A DNA stretch of 64,000 nucleotides, from the IMG/VR virus record IMGVR_UViG_3300032308_002092, positions 87,208 through 151,207 of that record; one strand, given 5' to 3'. The position numbers and the translations under genes were made by a program. Below the pieces are notes generated by a model. That model worked only from the letters and a program-made list of their open reading frames with translations, was not told where the DNA came from and made no database searches. The stretch is from a virus. Shown here one piece after another: positions 55,668 through 64,000 of the stretch (position 1 is its first letter; the number at the start of each line of letters is the position of its first letter).

Positions 55668-58490
55668 ATGGCTGATATTACAATCATTTCCAGGCTAGTT
55701 GCCGGCATTAGCCGCAACGTCAACCTACAGAACAACTCTCTAGTCGTAGGTAGCCTGAAGGTAGGGTCATCTAGCCCTACCGAGTTGACCAAGGCTATCT
55801 TGGACCAACTCATTGATTTGACTGACGGTGGCGACGCCGGGTCACTTCACCACCATGACGCTGCGTACTTCACCCAGACTCAGTTGGGATCTGTTACAGG
55901 CGTAACTGGTTCCGATCGCATCGGTGACGACAATACCTACACCAACTTCACTCCTGCTGCAGCTACGGTAAAGGGTGCTCTTTCGGGCATCGACAGTGCC
56001 TTGGCTTCTGCTGGTGGCGGTCTGGTCAAAGTTACTGCTGCTGACACAACCTCTGGGTACTTGAACAGCAAGATCGTGGCTGGTGCTGGTTTGGCCAGCT
56101 CTGTGTTGAACGGTGGCGGCGACGAGGACTTGAACCTCGCGGTCAACGTAGATGACTCCACGATCGAGATCAACGCAGACGCACTTAGGGTTAAGGCTGG
56201 CGGGATCGCCGATGCACAGGTAAGTGCTTCTGCAGCTATCGCCTACAGTAAGTTGGCTTTGACCGGGAGCATCGTCGACGCAGACGTAAACGCTTCTGCT
56301 GCTATTGCCTACTCGAAGTTGGCTCTTACTGGCAGCATCGTCAATGCTGATATCAACGCTTCTGCAGCTATTGCCTACTCGAAGTTGGCTCTTACATCCA
56401 GTATCGTCAACGCAGACATCTCTGGATCTGCAGCTATTGCATACTCGAAGTTGGCTCTTACTGGTAGTATCGTAAACGCGGATATTGCTTCTGGCGCTGC
56501 TATCGCAGTAAACAAGCTTGCGGCTTTGACCGCCAACCGCGCAACCGCCACAGACGCTTCTGGCTTCTTGGTTGCCTCTGCTGCTACTGACACAGAGCTC
56601 GGTTACCTGACCGGCGTGACCTCCAACATCCAGACCCAGTTCGGCGACAAGCTGTCGTTGAGCGGTGGCACGATGACTGGCATCCTTAACATGGGTGGCT
56701 TCAAGATTGCCTCGGTTGGATCTCCGACGAATGCTGGGGACGCTACGACTAAGGCTTACGTAGATGCTCTTGTAAGTGCTGGAAACGTCTGGCTTGATCC
56801 AGTCTTAGAACCAGACCTAGTCGACGACAGTCTCAGTACTCCGCCAGGTAGTCCAGTCAGCGGAGCTGCATACCTCATCGGTTCTTCTCCTACTGGAGCG
56901 TGGTCTGGTCTAGCTGGTCGCTTAGTCTACTGGGACGGCGCTAGTTGGGTAGATATCCTCGGTCGCGTCGTAGCGATTGGCGACAGATTCGGTATTACGA
57001 TCATCCACGGAGCTGGCTCCGAGGGTGGCAACATGGCCACTCGCGGAAACCAGATCGCCGAGCTCACCAACGCAACCCCTGGATCCTACGCGTATACTTT
57101 TACTACACCTAGTGCTGGTGACGCCATATTCGTCAGCGAACCAGACTCGCAACACTTCGGTAAGTCCTACACCTACAACGGAACCGACTGGATTCAGTTC
57201 GGTGGACCTGGTGCTACCAACGCTGGTATCGGTCTCCAGTGGGATGGCAACACCCTGAACGTCAAGCTAGGCGCTGGTATCGTCGAGCTTCCAAGTGACG
57301 AAGTCGGTATCGACGTCCACACCTCCGGCGGCTTGTTCCTGACGGTAGACAACTCTGCTGCGAGCTCTAGTAGTGCGGCCCAACTGGCAGTTAGACTTGA
57401 TGGCAGCACGCTGGCCAAGTCCGCTAGCGGTCTGAAAGTAGCTGACGGCGGTATCTCAAATACCCAAGTCAGTGGTTCTGCAGCTATCGCCTACTCGAAA
57501 CTAAACCTCGCTGGCAGCATCGTCAACGCCGATGTAGCTACTGGTGCGGCTATCGCATACAGCAAGTTGGCTCTTACTGGTAGTATCGTTGACGCAGACG
57601 TGAATGCTTCTGCGGCCATCGCTTACTCGAAGTTGGCTTTGACTGGCAGCATCGTCAATGCTGATATCAACTCTGCAGCTGCTATCGCCTACAGCAAACT
57701 AAGCCTTACTGGCAGCATCGTAAACGCAGACATCTCTGGATCTGCTGCTATCGCCTACAGCAAGCTCTCACTCGGTAACAGTATCTTGGATGCGGACATC
57801 AACGCATCTGCCGCTATTGCCTACAGCAAGCTCGCACTAACCTCCAGCATCGTAAACGCGGACATCGCCGCAGCTGCAGCTATCGCTCGCAGCAAGCTCG
57901 CTTCCGGCACGGCCAACCATGTAGTCATCAACGATGGCTCCGGTGTCCTGAGCTCCGAAGCTAGACTCTCACTGAGCCGCTTCTCTACTGGCGCTTCTGG
58001 CTCTTTGCTCATCGGCCAAGGTGCAGGCGACGCTGCCTTCACGGCTATGTCTGGCGACGTAACCATCGACAACACTGGTGTTGCTACCGTAGGCGCTGCA
58101 GCTAAGTCTGCGGTATACCTCACGTTCACTGCTGGTGAAGCTTTGACTGCAGGCGACATCGTGTACCTCAGTACCACTGTGGCTGGCGAAGTACTCAAGG
58201 CTGACTCCGACGCTCTGGCTACCTGCGAAGGTGTCGTCGGTATCGCGGATCAAACCGTGTCTGCTGCTGCTAGCGTCAGGGTTCAGGTTGCGGGACAAAG
58301 AGCTGTTTCTGGATCTGGCTTCGTAGCTGGCGACAGAGGCAAGAGGATGTACGTCGGTGGTACTGCTGGTGCAGCTACTCCAACTGCACCTAGCGCAACT
58401 AACTCGGTCGTGTTCTTGATTGGGCATCTGGTCAACCACACTGCAGGTACGATCGTGATCGCGCCTAGCTTGATCGCGGTCAACGACTAG
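55668..58490 (+). CDS. Tail fibre protein with 22-residue repeats
   Basis: 940 residues. Two blocks of a 22-residue repeat (consensus AIAYSKLALTGSIVNADINA): four copies at residues about 180-285 and six or seven at about 593-745. Between the blocks is a soluble module (GAAYLIGSSPTGAWSGLAGR). The C-terminal 100 residues (TAGEALTAGDIVYLSTTVAG) resemble capsid-decoration/DUF2190-type folds. Such repeats form triple beta-helix shafts in phage fibres. Repeat number can change by recombination. Confidence 0.82.
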   Translation: MADITIISRLVAGISRNVNLQNNSLVVGSLKVGSSSPTELTKAILDQLIDLTDGGDAGSLHHHDAAYFTQTQLGSVTGVTGSDRIGDDNTYTNFTPAAATVKGALSGIDSALASAGGGLVKVTAADTTSGYLNSKIVAGAGLASSVLNGGGDEDLNLAVNVDDSTIEINADALRVKAGGIADAQVSASAAIAYSKLALTGSIVDADVNASAAIAYSKLALTGSIVNADINASAAIAYSKLALTSSIVNADISGSAAIAYSKLALTGSIVNADIASGAAIAVNKLAALTANRATATDASGFLVASAATDTELGYLTGVTSNIQTQFGDKLSLSGGTMTGILNMGGFKIASVGSPTNAGDATTKAYVDALVSAGNVWLDPVLEPDLVDDSLSTPPGSPVSGAAYLIGSSPTGAWSGLAGRLVYWDGASWVDILGRVVAIGDRFGITIIHGAGSEGGNMATRGNQIAELTNATPGSYAYTFTTPSAGDAIFVSEPDSQHFGKSYTYNGTDWIQFGGPGATNAGIGLQWDGNTLNVKLGAGIVELPSDEVGIDVHTSGGLFLTVDNSAASSSSAAQLAVRLDGSTLAKSASGLKVADGGISNTQVSGSAAIAYSKLNLAGSIVNADVATGAAIAYSKLALTGSIVDADVNASAAIAYSKLALTGSIVNADINSAAAIAYSKLSLTGSIVNADISGSAAIAYSKLSLGNSILDADINASAAIAYSKLALTSSIVNADIAAAAAIARSKLASGTANHVVINDGSGVLSSEARLSLSRFSTGASGSLLIGQGAGDAAFTAMSGDVTIDNTGVATVGAAAKSAVYLTFTAGEALTAGDIVYLSTTVAGEVLKADSDALATCEGVVGIADQTVSAAASVRVQVAGQRAVSGSGFVAGDRGKRMYVGGTAGAATPTAPSATNSVVFLIGHLVNHTAGTIVIAPSLIAVND

Positions 58491-58509
58491 TCCCCGAATA
58501 TTGGTGCAG

Positions 58510-58515
58510 TACAAT
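58510..58515 (+). promoter_or_regulatory. TACAAT box
   Basis: gcagTACAATAGAGG, followed by a hairpin (58517-58543) and ATG 58561. Confidence 0.5.
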
Positions 58516-58516
58516 A

Positions 58517-58543
58517 GAGGGGTGGGAAGTGATTCTCACCCCT
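58517..58543 (+). promoter_or_regulatory. Leader hairpin, GGGGTG/CACCCC
   Basis: GGGGTG and GAA pair with TTC and CACCCC around a 4-nt loop and single bulges. It ends 18 bp before ATG 58561. Confidence 0.5.
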
Positions 58544-58560
58544 TCGTACTATAGAGGTAG

Positions 58561-58851
58561 ATGATGGCCAAGGTAGTAAAACTGATCAGTGGACTCTTGC
58601 GGTATCAAGAGCTTGCCTCTTCTGCCTACGAGGGTATCCTAAACGTGGGCAGCACTATTACCGCTGGGACTAACGTTACTTTGCCCACTAGCGGCACCTA
58701 CACGGACACCGACCTAGTGATCTTCTTGAACGGTCAGCGCCTAAACTACGTAGAAGACTTCGCGTACGTAGGTAGCCCACCTAGGACCCAAGTCAGCTTT
58801 ACTTTCAATCTGATCGCTGGCGACATAGTTACCTTCCGCCGAGAGATCTAA
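58561..58851 (+). CDS. Fibre hairpin-module protein, 96 aa
   Basis: Starts with tandem ATGs (58561, 58564). Its second half (LVIFLNGQRLNYVEDFAYVG, FNLIAGDIVTF) is the same LNGQ hairpin module found twice in the 1786-residue fibre protein, here as a stand-alone gene. Probably a fibre tip or collar component. Confidence 0.65.
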   Translation: MMAKVVKLISGLLRYQELASSAYEGILNVGSTITAGTNVTLPTSGTYTDTDLVIFLNGQRLNYVEDFAYVGSPPRTQVSFTFNLIAGDIVTFRREI

Positions 58852-58864
58852 GGCTTTCGTCTGA

Positions 58865-58870
58865 TACAAT
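58865..58870 (+). promoter_or_regulatory. TACAAT box before the 58950 fibre gene
   Basis: tctgaTACAATACC, 80 bp before the ATG. Confidence 0.5.
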
Positions 58871-58880
58871 ACCTCTAGAA

Positions 58881-58941
58881 ACTTGACGGGAGGGTTCAAG
58901 TGACCATGGCTTACTAGAGCCATACCTCCTGCTACAGGAGG
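58881..58941 (+). promoter_or_regulatory. Three tandem leader hairpins, last one hiding the SD
   Basis: Hairpins ACTTGA/TCAAGT (58881-58901), ATGGCT/AGCCAT (58906-58923) and CCTCCTG/CAGGAGG with a CTA loop (58925-58941). The last 3' arm is the whole SD for ATG 58950, so translation needs melting or disruption of a 7-bp stem. Confidence 0.75.
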
Positions 58942-58949
58942 ATGAATCC

Positions 58950-60398
58950 ATGGTAACCCGCATAGATGCCCGTCAGTCTCGTCAGAGAGCTCTGTTAGAT
59001 CAGCTCTCGCTAAACACAGACGTCAAACTAGACACCCTACTTAATTTGATCAACGACGAGCTGCAGCCACTGCTACGGCTACGTCAAGCGAATCCGTCTT
59101 CCCTGGTCCTGAACGTGGATGCCATCTCGGTGACCACCTCGGACTCTGGTGATGGTCACGGCAGAACTAGAACCATACAGCCCATCTCAGGCGTGTTGCC
59201 ATCCTTCACTCCCGGTAGCATCACCTTCCCTGGCGCTACTGGCGGCAGCATTACCGCTACCGGCGTAACCCTTGCTGCCGCTTACACGCTAACGGTAGCT
59301 CCCAACAACTGGATTAAGGTGCTCTTGGCACTCAATACCGACGGCCAGATCGTACTGACCTTCGGGACCACAGGTGCGAGCGAAGCTGCAGCTGGCTTCC
59401 CAGACGTGGATACGGGCACGTTGCCAATCGGCTACGTAAGCATGCAGAACGACGGCTCTGGTACCATCCAGAACGTAACTGGCTCCAGGATCTACCAGTT
59501 CGCTGGCGGTGGTGGCGGCGGAAGCGGTACTGGTAGCGGGACTTTCAAGAACTATTTGAGCAAGTGGTTCGATGGCGAAGCCAACATTACCGGCGTCAAC
59601 AACGGCGGCGTTAGTGACACGGGCAACCGTAGTGCGGCAGACACGGTCTGGGCTAGCACCAACACCACCAATATCACGGTAGGACGCAACGCCGGTATTA
59701 TTCTGCGTGGCAAGAACTCTATTCTGGTAAACAGCATCACTGGCTCAGGTACAGGCTCTACCTTCGTAGAGACCCCAGTGTTCACGCTTGATACCGCAGA
59801 CCGCGACCTAACTTCTAGCGCTTTCCTCTTCTACGTGTCTTTCGTATTCAGCGTACCAAGCAGCAACGTGTTTGATGTGGTGCTAGTGCGATACAACTCA
59901 GCTGGCGTCTTCCAAGAGAAGATCCCAGTGTACGGGGTGTTTGGCAACAGCGGTGCCGTTCCTCCATCGCAGTTCGTCAGCACCAACACTACGAACAACC
60001 GCTACTTTGGCTACAGCGCCAAGATCGCAAGCGGCGTAGCTGCCACCGACAAGCTCGCACTCCGTATCCGGGGTCTGGGCAACCTCGGCATGTACTTGGA
60101 AGATCTCTACGTCGGCCCCAACGCAGACATGAACAACGGCAACCAAAGGTTCATCGGGCAGAAAGAGCACGCAGACCGAGTCCAGCACAGACAGGGAACT
60201 AACTTCCCGCTGAACATGGACCTGACTGTTCCAGGCACACCGCTATCGGTATTGAACAACGAAACCAAGATGGTAGGCAAGCTAGACATCCTAACCGGCA
60301 CCGGTATCTTCGTGGATACTGGTTGTAACCTGGTTACCGTCGGCAGCATCACTGGACCAGGCACGCTTAGTGGTGCTGGTACCGTAACTAGTATTTAA
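58950..60398 (+). CDS. Tail fibre protein, 482 aa
   Basis: Helical N-terminus (RQRALLDQLSLNTDVKLDTL), then beta-rich; a Gly linker (GGGGGGSGTGSGTF) near residue 190 separates it from a compact C-terminal domain (SKWFDGEANITGVNNGGVSD, then LRIRGLGNLGMYLEDLYVGP), which could bind receptor. Expression seems under leader control (three hairpins). Confidence 0.72.
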   Translation: MVTRIDARQSRQRALLDQLSLNTDVKLDTLLNLINDELQPLLRLRQANPSSLVLNVDAISVTTSDSGDGHGRTRTIQPISGVLPSFTPGSITFPGATGGSITATGVTLAAAYTLTVAPNNWIKVLLALNTDGQIVLTFGTTGASEAAAGFPDVDTGTLPIGYVSMQNDGSGTIQNVTGSRIYQFAGGGGGGSGTGSGTFKNYLSKWFDGEANITGVNNGGVSDTGNRSAADTVWASTNTTNITVGRNAGIILRGKNSILVNSITGSGTGSTFVETPVFTLDTADRDLTSSAFLFYVSFVFSVPSSNVFDVVLVRYNSAGVFQEKIPVYGVFGNSGAVPPSQFVSTNTTNNRYFGYSAKIASGVAATDKLALRIRGLGNLGMYLEDLYVGPNADMNNGNQRFIGQKEHADRVQHRQGTNFPLNMDLTVPGTPLSVLNNETKMVGKLDILTGTGIFVDTGCNLVTVGSITGPGTLSGAGTVTSI

Positions 60399-60413
60399 GT
60401 AGGGGTTTAACAC

Positions 60414-61286
60414 ATGGCTTTCATACCAGGCAACAGCGGGACTCCGTCTACCTTCCCAGATGGGTTTCAGATCGCGAACGGCACAGTCACCGCGCCTACA
60501 CTTAGATTCTCTGACACACAGACAGGATGGTATCGATCTGGTCTGAACCAGATGGCGTTGGCTAGCAATGGCGTGCAGACAATTTTAGTGAGTGCGGCTG
60601 GGGCGGTGACGGTTGGTCCTTCAGTAGTTGTAGCAACCACAGCTCAACCCTTCAATGTGTTTGGAGGCATAAACAGCCTAGCCACTGGAACGGCCGATGC
60701 GGCCCGTCGCCTCATCCTGAACACAAACACACACATCGCTGGCGAAACAACTAGAGGCACAAGAAACAGCAACACTAACACTCTTGGTGGAGCTGCTCTA
60801 CAGCTGATTGCCAGAACTACAGACAGCAGCAATGCAGTCATATTCCAGACAAACTTGGCAGCTAACGGTGACACCACTGATGCAACCGCTATCGCAACTG
60901 CAACACAAGCAGGCGCATGGACGCTGGGGCCTGCTTCGTCTACCAACCTTAATCTGACGGTTAATGGGCTAGCGCTCGCCGGCGCATTCAGGGTTGCAAG
61001 AATCAGCTCAGTTTCAGGTACAGTAAACGACTTTGCTTTGGGTGCAAATGGGTACATCAGTACATCAGCTGGTGCAACTACCTTTACAGGGATAGCTGAT
61101 GGAGTGGATGGCAGAGTTGTTTACATTACTGCAGCTTCTGGCCTTACTTGCCAGATTAATCACCAAGATGCAGGGTCAACTGCAACAAACAGAATTATCA
61201 CTAAGACTGGCGCAAATACATCAACTTCAGGCGGATTCACGCTAATTTATGATACAAACTTAAACCGATGGGTGCAGGTGGGATAA
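60414..61286 (+). CDS. Fibre protein of the MxxIPG family, lacking S74
   Basis: 290 residues. Begins MAFIPGNSGTPSTFPDGF, homologous to the next two genes, and contains SAAGAVTVGP and QAGAWTLGP cassettes. It ends in a beta-rich domain (RVVYITAASGLTCQINHQDA) without the peptidase S74 chaperone of the next gene. The 20-codon ORF right behind it preserves the S74 C-terminal helix. Confidence 0.78.
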   Translation: MAFIPGNSGTPSTFPDGFQIANGTVTAPTLRFSDTQTGWYRSGLNQMALASNGVQTILVSAAGAVTVGPSVVVATTAQPFNVFGGINSLATGTADAARRLILNTNTHIAGETTRGTRNSNTNTLGGAALQLIARTTDSSNAVIFQTNLAANGDTTDATAIATATQAGAWTLGPASSTNLNLTVNGLALAGAFRVARISSVSGTVNDFALGANGYISTSAGATTFTGIADGVDGRVVYITAASGLTCQINHQDAGSTATNRIITKTGANTSTSGGFTLIYDTNLNRWVQVG

Positions 61287-61348
61287 TGACTAAACTCCAC
61301 GCCGAACTACAGACCGCAAGAATCGCAACTCTAGAAGGAGGCCAATAA
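61286..61348 (+). pseudogene. 20-codon relic of an S74 C-terminal helix
   Basis: ATG 61286 overlaps the preceding stop (TAATG). The peptide MTKLHAELQTARIATLEGGQ parallels the end of the 61351 gene product (LKAELDAAKNRITELEGA). This suggests that an S74 domain was deleted from the preceding fibre gene, leaving its last codons. Translation is possible but not shown. Confidence 0.65.
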
Positions 61349-61350
61349 CC

Positions 61351-63087
61351 ATGGCAATTATCCCCGGAAATACTGGCACACCCGCCAGAGCAGTAGACGG
61401 ACTAGAGGGTCCTACCGCTGGCTCACCAGTTGTCTTCCCCTCTGGACTCAGTGGTAACTTCGTGCCTACTGCCCTAGCAGACGCGAATGCTACCTTGACC
61501 TCAGCTAACTCTATCGTAGTGATGACACCTAGTGCGAACCGAGTTCTCACACTCCCGAGCTCAGTGCCATCTGCAGCGTTCGCCATCACGGTGATCAACC
61601 GGTCGGCCAGCTTCACCATCGCTTTGAATGCAAGCGGCGGTGGAACGGTAGCTACGGTGGGATTGGGTGAGGTAACGATACTCAGTACGATCACCAACCC
61701 GACGACTACGGCGCACTGGACCATCAGTACCAACGGAGCCGCTCTACAAGGTGGGAATAGCTTTGGCGCTACGATGCTGCTTGGGACCAACGATAGCTTC
61801 GGTTTGGACTTCGAGACGAATGGGACGGTGAAGCTGGGGATATCGGCGGCGGGGGCGGTGACGCTGGGGCCTCCAGTAGTCCCAGCAACAAACGGCGTCT
61901 TGCATCGTATACGAACAGGAGACCAGGGCAGTACAATTAGTATAGCCACAGCAGAGCATGGAATACTGCAGCTAGGAAACCAGGCAGGGTCTGAAGGAAG
62001 TCCGTCTTTAGCTGGCGTAACGACCGACAACATCGCAGGTCTTGCATTTTTTAGTGGAAGTACCGACACCAACACTGCTGGCGATATGCTTTTTGATGTT
62101 AGACTTAATAGCAATGCCTCCTTCACTACTACCGGCAACAAAGCTTTCGTCTGGCGGCATGCCGGTTCAGAAATATCCTCAATGACCAGAGCAGGCGCAT
62201 GGACGCTAGGTGTTTCTGGTGGTACTCCTAACTTTCACAACATCGTTGCCAACATAAGCAGCAACTACGCTTGTCGTATAGAAAATATGGCTGGAGCTGA
62301 CGCCACTTGCAGCGTTTTAAGGCTCAACTCTAATACCGCTTCTGGTGCAAGAATTCTTTCTTGCCAAAACGCTAACGTAGAGAGATTCAGTGTAGATGGG
62401 GCTGGAAACATCGGTTTTGGGAATAGTGGTTCTCTTGGTCTCATAGCCGCAACAGGCGCATGGACGCTGGGGCCTGCAAGCTTTAGCGGAACCCATACTG
62501 TAAACGGTAGCGATACCTTCTTCCAGCGCGACTTCAATGGCACCACACAAGTCAGCGTATCCAACCAAGACGCCGGTTCAAGTGTTTACGCTGGATTCAG
62601 GTGTAGAAGCAATGCTGGCGATGCTTTTTTCATCAAGAACTCTATTGCCAACACAGCAGGAGCAGCCGAAGCCCTGCGGGTGATAAACGAGACTGGTGGT
62701 GTTTACCTTGCGGTTGGCGGTACCTCCTGGCTTGCAATCTCCGACATGCGTCACAAGACCAAAGTCCAAGACCTGGGTAACGTCCTCGCAGGTATCCAAG
62801 GACTGAGTACCTTTACTTACAAACTGAATGGTGACGACGGTCTTATTGGAGAGGGACCAACCGAACTCGGTCTATCCGCACAAGAACTCAAGCTTGTTGC
62901 CCCTGAGATAGTAAACGGCTCAGACGATACGTCCTACTCGGTGAGCTATGACCGACTGTCTGTAGTCCTCGTCAAAGCCATCCAGGAACAACAAGTCCTT
63001 ATTCAGTCCTTGTCGGCCAAAGTAGAAGAACTTAAGGCAGAGCTAGATGCAGCCAAAAACCGCATCACAGAACTAGAAGGAGCTTAA
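61351..63087 (+). CDS. Tail fibre with peptidase S74 intramolecular chaperone
   Basis: 578 residues. N-terminus MAIIPGNTGTPARAVDGLEG as in its neighbours; shaft with repeated GAVTLGP/GAWTLGP cassettes. From about residue 464 the S74 auto-processing chaperone: ISDMRHKTKVQDLGNVLAGI, EGPTELGLSAQELKLVAPEI, YDRLSVVLVKAIQEQQ and a coiled coil to the end. In the family this domain trimerises the fibre and cuts itself off before the conserved Ser of SDMRHK. Confidence 0.9.
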   Translation: MAIIPGNTGTPARAVDGLEGPTAGSPVVFPSGLSGNFVPTALADANATLTSANSIVVMTPSANRVLTLPSSVPSAAFAITVINRSASFTIALNASGGGTVATVGLGEVTILSTITNPTTTAHWTISTNGAALQGGNSFGATMLLGTNDSFGLDFETNGTVKLGISAAGAVTLGPPVVPATNGVLHRIRTGDQGSTISIATAEHGILQLGNQAGSEGSPSLAGVTTDNIAGLAFFSGSTDTNTAGDMLFDVRLNSNASFTTTGNKAFVWRHAGSEISSMTRAGAWTLGVSGGTPNFHNIVANISSNYACRIENMAGADATCSVLRLNSNTASGARILSCQNANVERFSVDGAGNIGFGNSGSLGLIAATGAWTLGPASFSGTHTVNGSDTFFQRDFNGTTQVSVSNQDAGSSVYAGFRCRSNAGDAFFIKNSIANTAGAAEALRVINETGGVYLAVGGTSWLAISDMRHKTKVQDLGNVLAGIQGLSTFTYKLNGDDGLIGEGPTELGLSAQELKLVAPEIVNGSDDTSYSVSYDRLSVVLVKAIQEQQVLIQSLSAKVEELKAELDAAKNRITELEGA

Positions 63088-63088
63088 A

Positions 63089-64000
63089 ATGAGTTTTATC
63101 CCAGGCGGAACTGGAACCGCATCAAGCTTCCCAGACGGATTCACTGGCTCCCCACTAGCCAACGTGGAGACGATTTCTGCTACCAAGGTGCTCACCACCT
63201 CGGACCGCAGGACCCAGATTATTACTCCTTCTGGAGCTCTGCGAATTGCACAGCTTCCAGCCACCGCCATCATCGGCGAAGGCTGGTCTTTTATATGTGC
63301 AGCTGGCTCTTCTTTCTCACTGCAGATCAACTCCAGCAACGGTAGCCAACTGGCTTTAATCGTGCCTGGGCAGAGCATCACCATCAACGCTTCTTCTGCT
63401 ACTCCTACCACACCATCCAACTGGTCCATCCAGTCTGGTGGTGGTGGACTAGACCCGGTAGAAGTAAGTTCCAGCGTGGCTTTGGCCGCGAACCGTACCC
63501 AGTACCTCTGCAACACTAGCGGCGGCGCTTTCTCCATCACCCTACCTACGGGAGCAAGTAAGACGAGTATCGGCATCGCGGATGCTAGGGATACCTTCGC
63601 CACCAATAACCTGACGGTGATTCCTGCTACCGGCCAGACCATCGACGGACTGGCAGTGAACGAGACCTTGGTCTTGGACTTGAACGGTAGCTGGGTGATT
63701 TTGACTTGGAGCGTGGCGGACAGCAGGTGGGTAATCCAGAGCTCGGCACCAGGAAGTAGTAGCCAGGCGATCGTTCAGAACGGTAACACCCTTGGCGCAG
63801 CGATGCTCATCGGGACCAATGACAACTTTGGCGTCAACATTGAGACCAATGGTACGACTAAGCTGGCTGTATCTAGTGCTGGGGCGGTGACGCTGGGGGT
63901 AGCCTCAGGAACACAGGCTCATGTTGTCAACGGAGCGACTCTTACCGTAACGGCTCCTTCTGGCACCAACGCCCAAGTTAGAGCGGATGCAGTCTCACCA
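63089..64000 (+). CDS. Tail fibre protein of the MxxIPG family (3' end beyond window)
   Basis: 304 codons visible. GAAGGAGC SD. Starts MSFIPGGTGTASSFPDGFTG; a Ser/Thr-rich shaft and the cassette IGTNDNFGVNIETNGTTKLA, then SSAGAVTLGV follow, as in the 61351 product (LGTNDSFGLDFETNGTVKLG). It likely ends with its own S74 or a receptor-binding domain. Confidence 0.82.
   Translation, partial: MSFIPGGTGTASSFPDGFTGSPLANVETISATKVLTTSDRRTQIITPSGALRIAQLPATAIIGEGWSFICAAGSSFSLQINSSNGSQLALIVPGQSITINASSATPTTPSNWSIQSGGGGLDPVEVSSSVALAANRTQYLCNTSGGAFSITLPTGASKTSIGIADARDTFATNNLTVIPATGQTIDGLAVNETLVLDLNGSWVILTWSVADSRWVIQSSAPGSSSQAIVQNGNTLGAAMLIGTNDNFGVNIETNGTTKLAVSSAGAVTLGVASGTQAHVVNGATLTVTAPSGTNAQVRADAVSP

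Noticed and set aside
1-64000. CRISPR arrays, insertion sequences, integrase or attachment sites
   Set aside because: No regularly spaced repeats, transposase-like ORFs with inverted ends, or recombinase genes were seen.

Overview
The window is part of the genome of a contractile-tailed (myovirus-type) bacteriophage. The right two thirds (about 22.7-64 kb, plus strand) is an almost gap-free morphogenesis operon in the order expected of a contractile tail: neck/connector-type proteins, sheath, three tube-type proteins, a frameshifted tail-assembly chaperone, tape measure, hub, OB-fold spike, gp25/LysM baseplate protein, baseplate J and I proteins, then a series of fibre genes, the last running off the right edge. 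Phage-encoded lipoproteins and a secreted protein ending in an aromatic beta-strand suggest a Gram-negative host; nothing in the sequence names it. Capsid, portal, terminase, polymerase and integrase genes are absent, so this is a piece of a larger, probably virulent genome.

The left third (1-22.7 kb) is nearly all on the minus strand: about 65 small, tightly packed, often overlapping accessory genes. Recognisable ones are a collagen-like lipoprotein cut by the left edge, RNase HI, a lipoprotein with a zincin motif (HELIH), an HNH nuclease and a GH24 lysozyme. Most others are unrecognised, and many are membrane peptides of 20-60 residues. Seven paralogous Gly/Asp/Tyr-rich proteins at 10.7-13.5 kb begin with a [IV]DG motif and end in (P/L)SD(W/R/K). 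A gene-free kilobase at 15.2-16.3 kb has opposite base skew in its two halves and repeated CCTATAGG palindromes; it is a candidate replication origin or control region.

The most striking content of the left arm is RNA-level. Six sequences on the minus strand have the complete core and three helices of type II hammerhead ribozymes (open helix II). Each sits between the stop codon of one gene and the next transcribed gene. Three of them precede the three copies of one paralogous gene family and share stem III while stem I covaries, so ribozyme plus gene looks like a duplicated module. Two other short intergenic elements recur in the same arm: a 17-nt element (plus-strand core gtagcagtgtc, five copies) and a TTYCCGAWNC motif (about 18 sites upstream of minus-strand genes).

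The late arm seems to be driven by TAYAAT boxes without a recognisable -35. It also shows a GGGAAAC frameshift site with a downstream hairpin, Shine-Dalgarno sites held in perfect hairpins, and fibre genes built from reshuffled modules, including a 20-codon relic of a peptidase S74 C-terminus. All functional calls come from reading the sequence; no database search was run.
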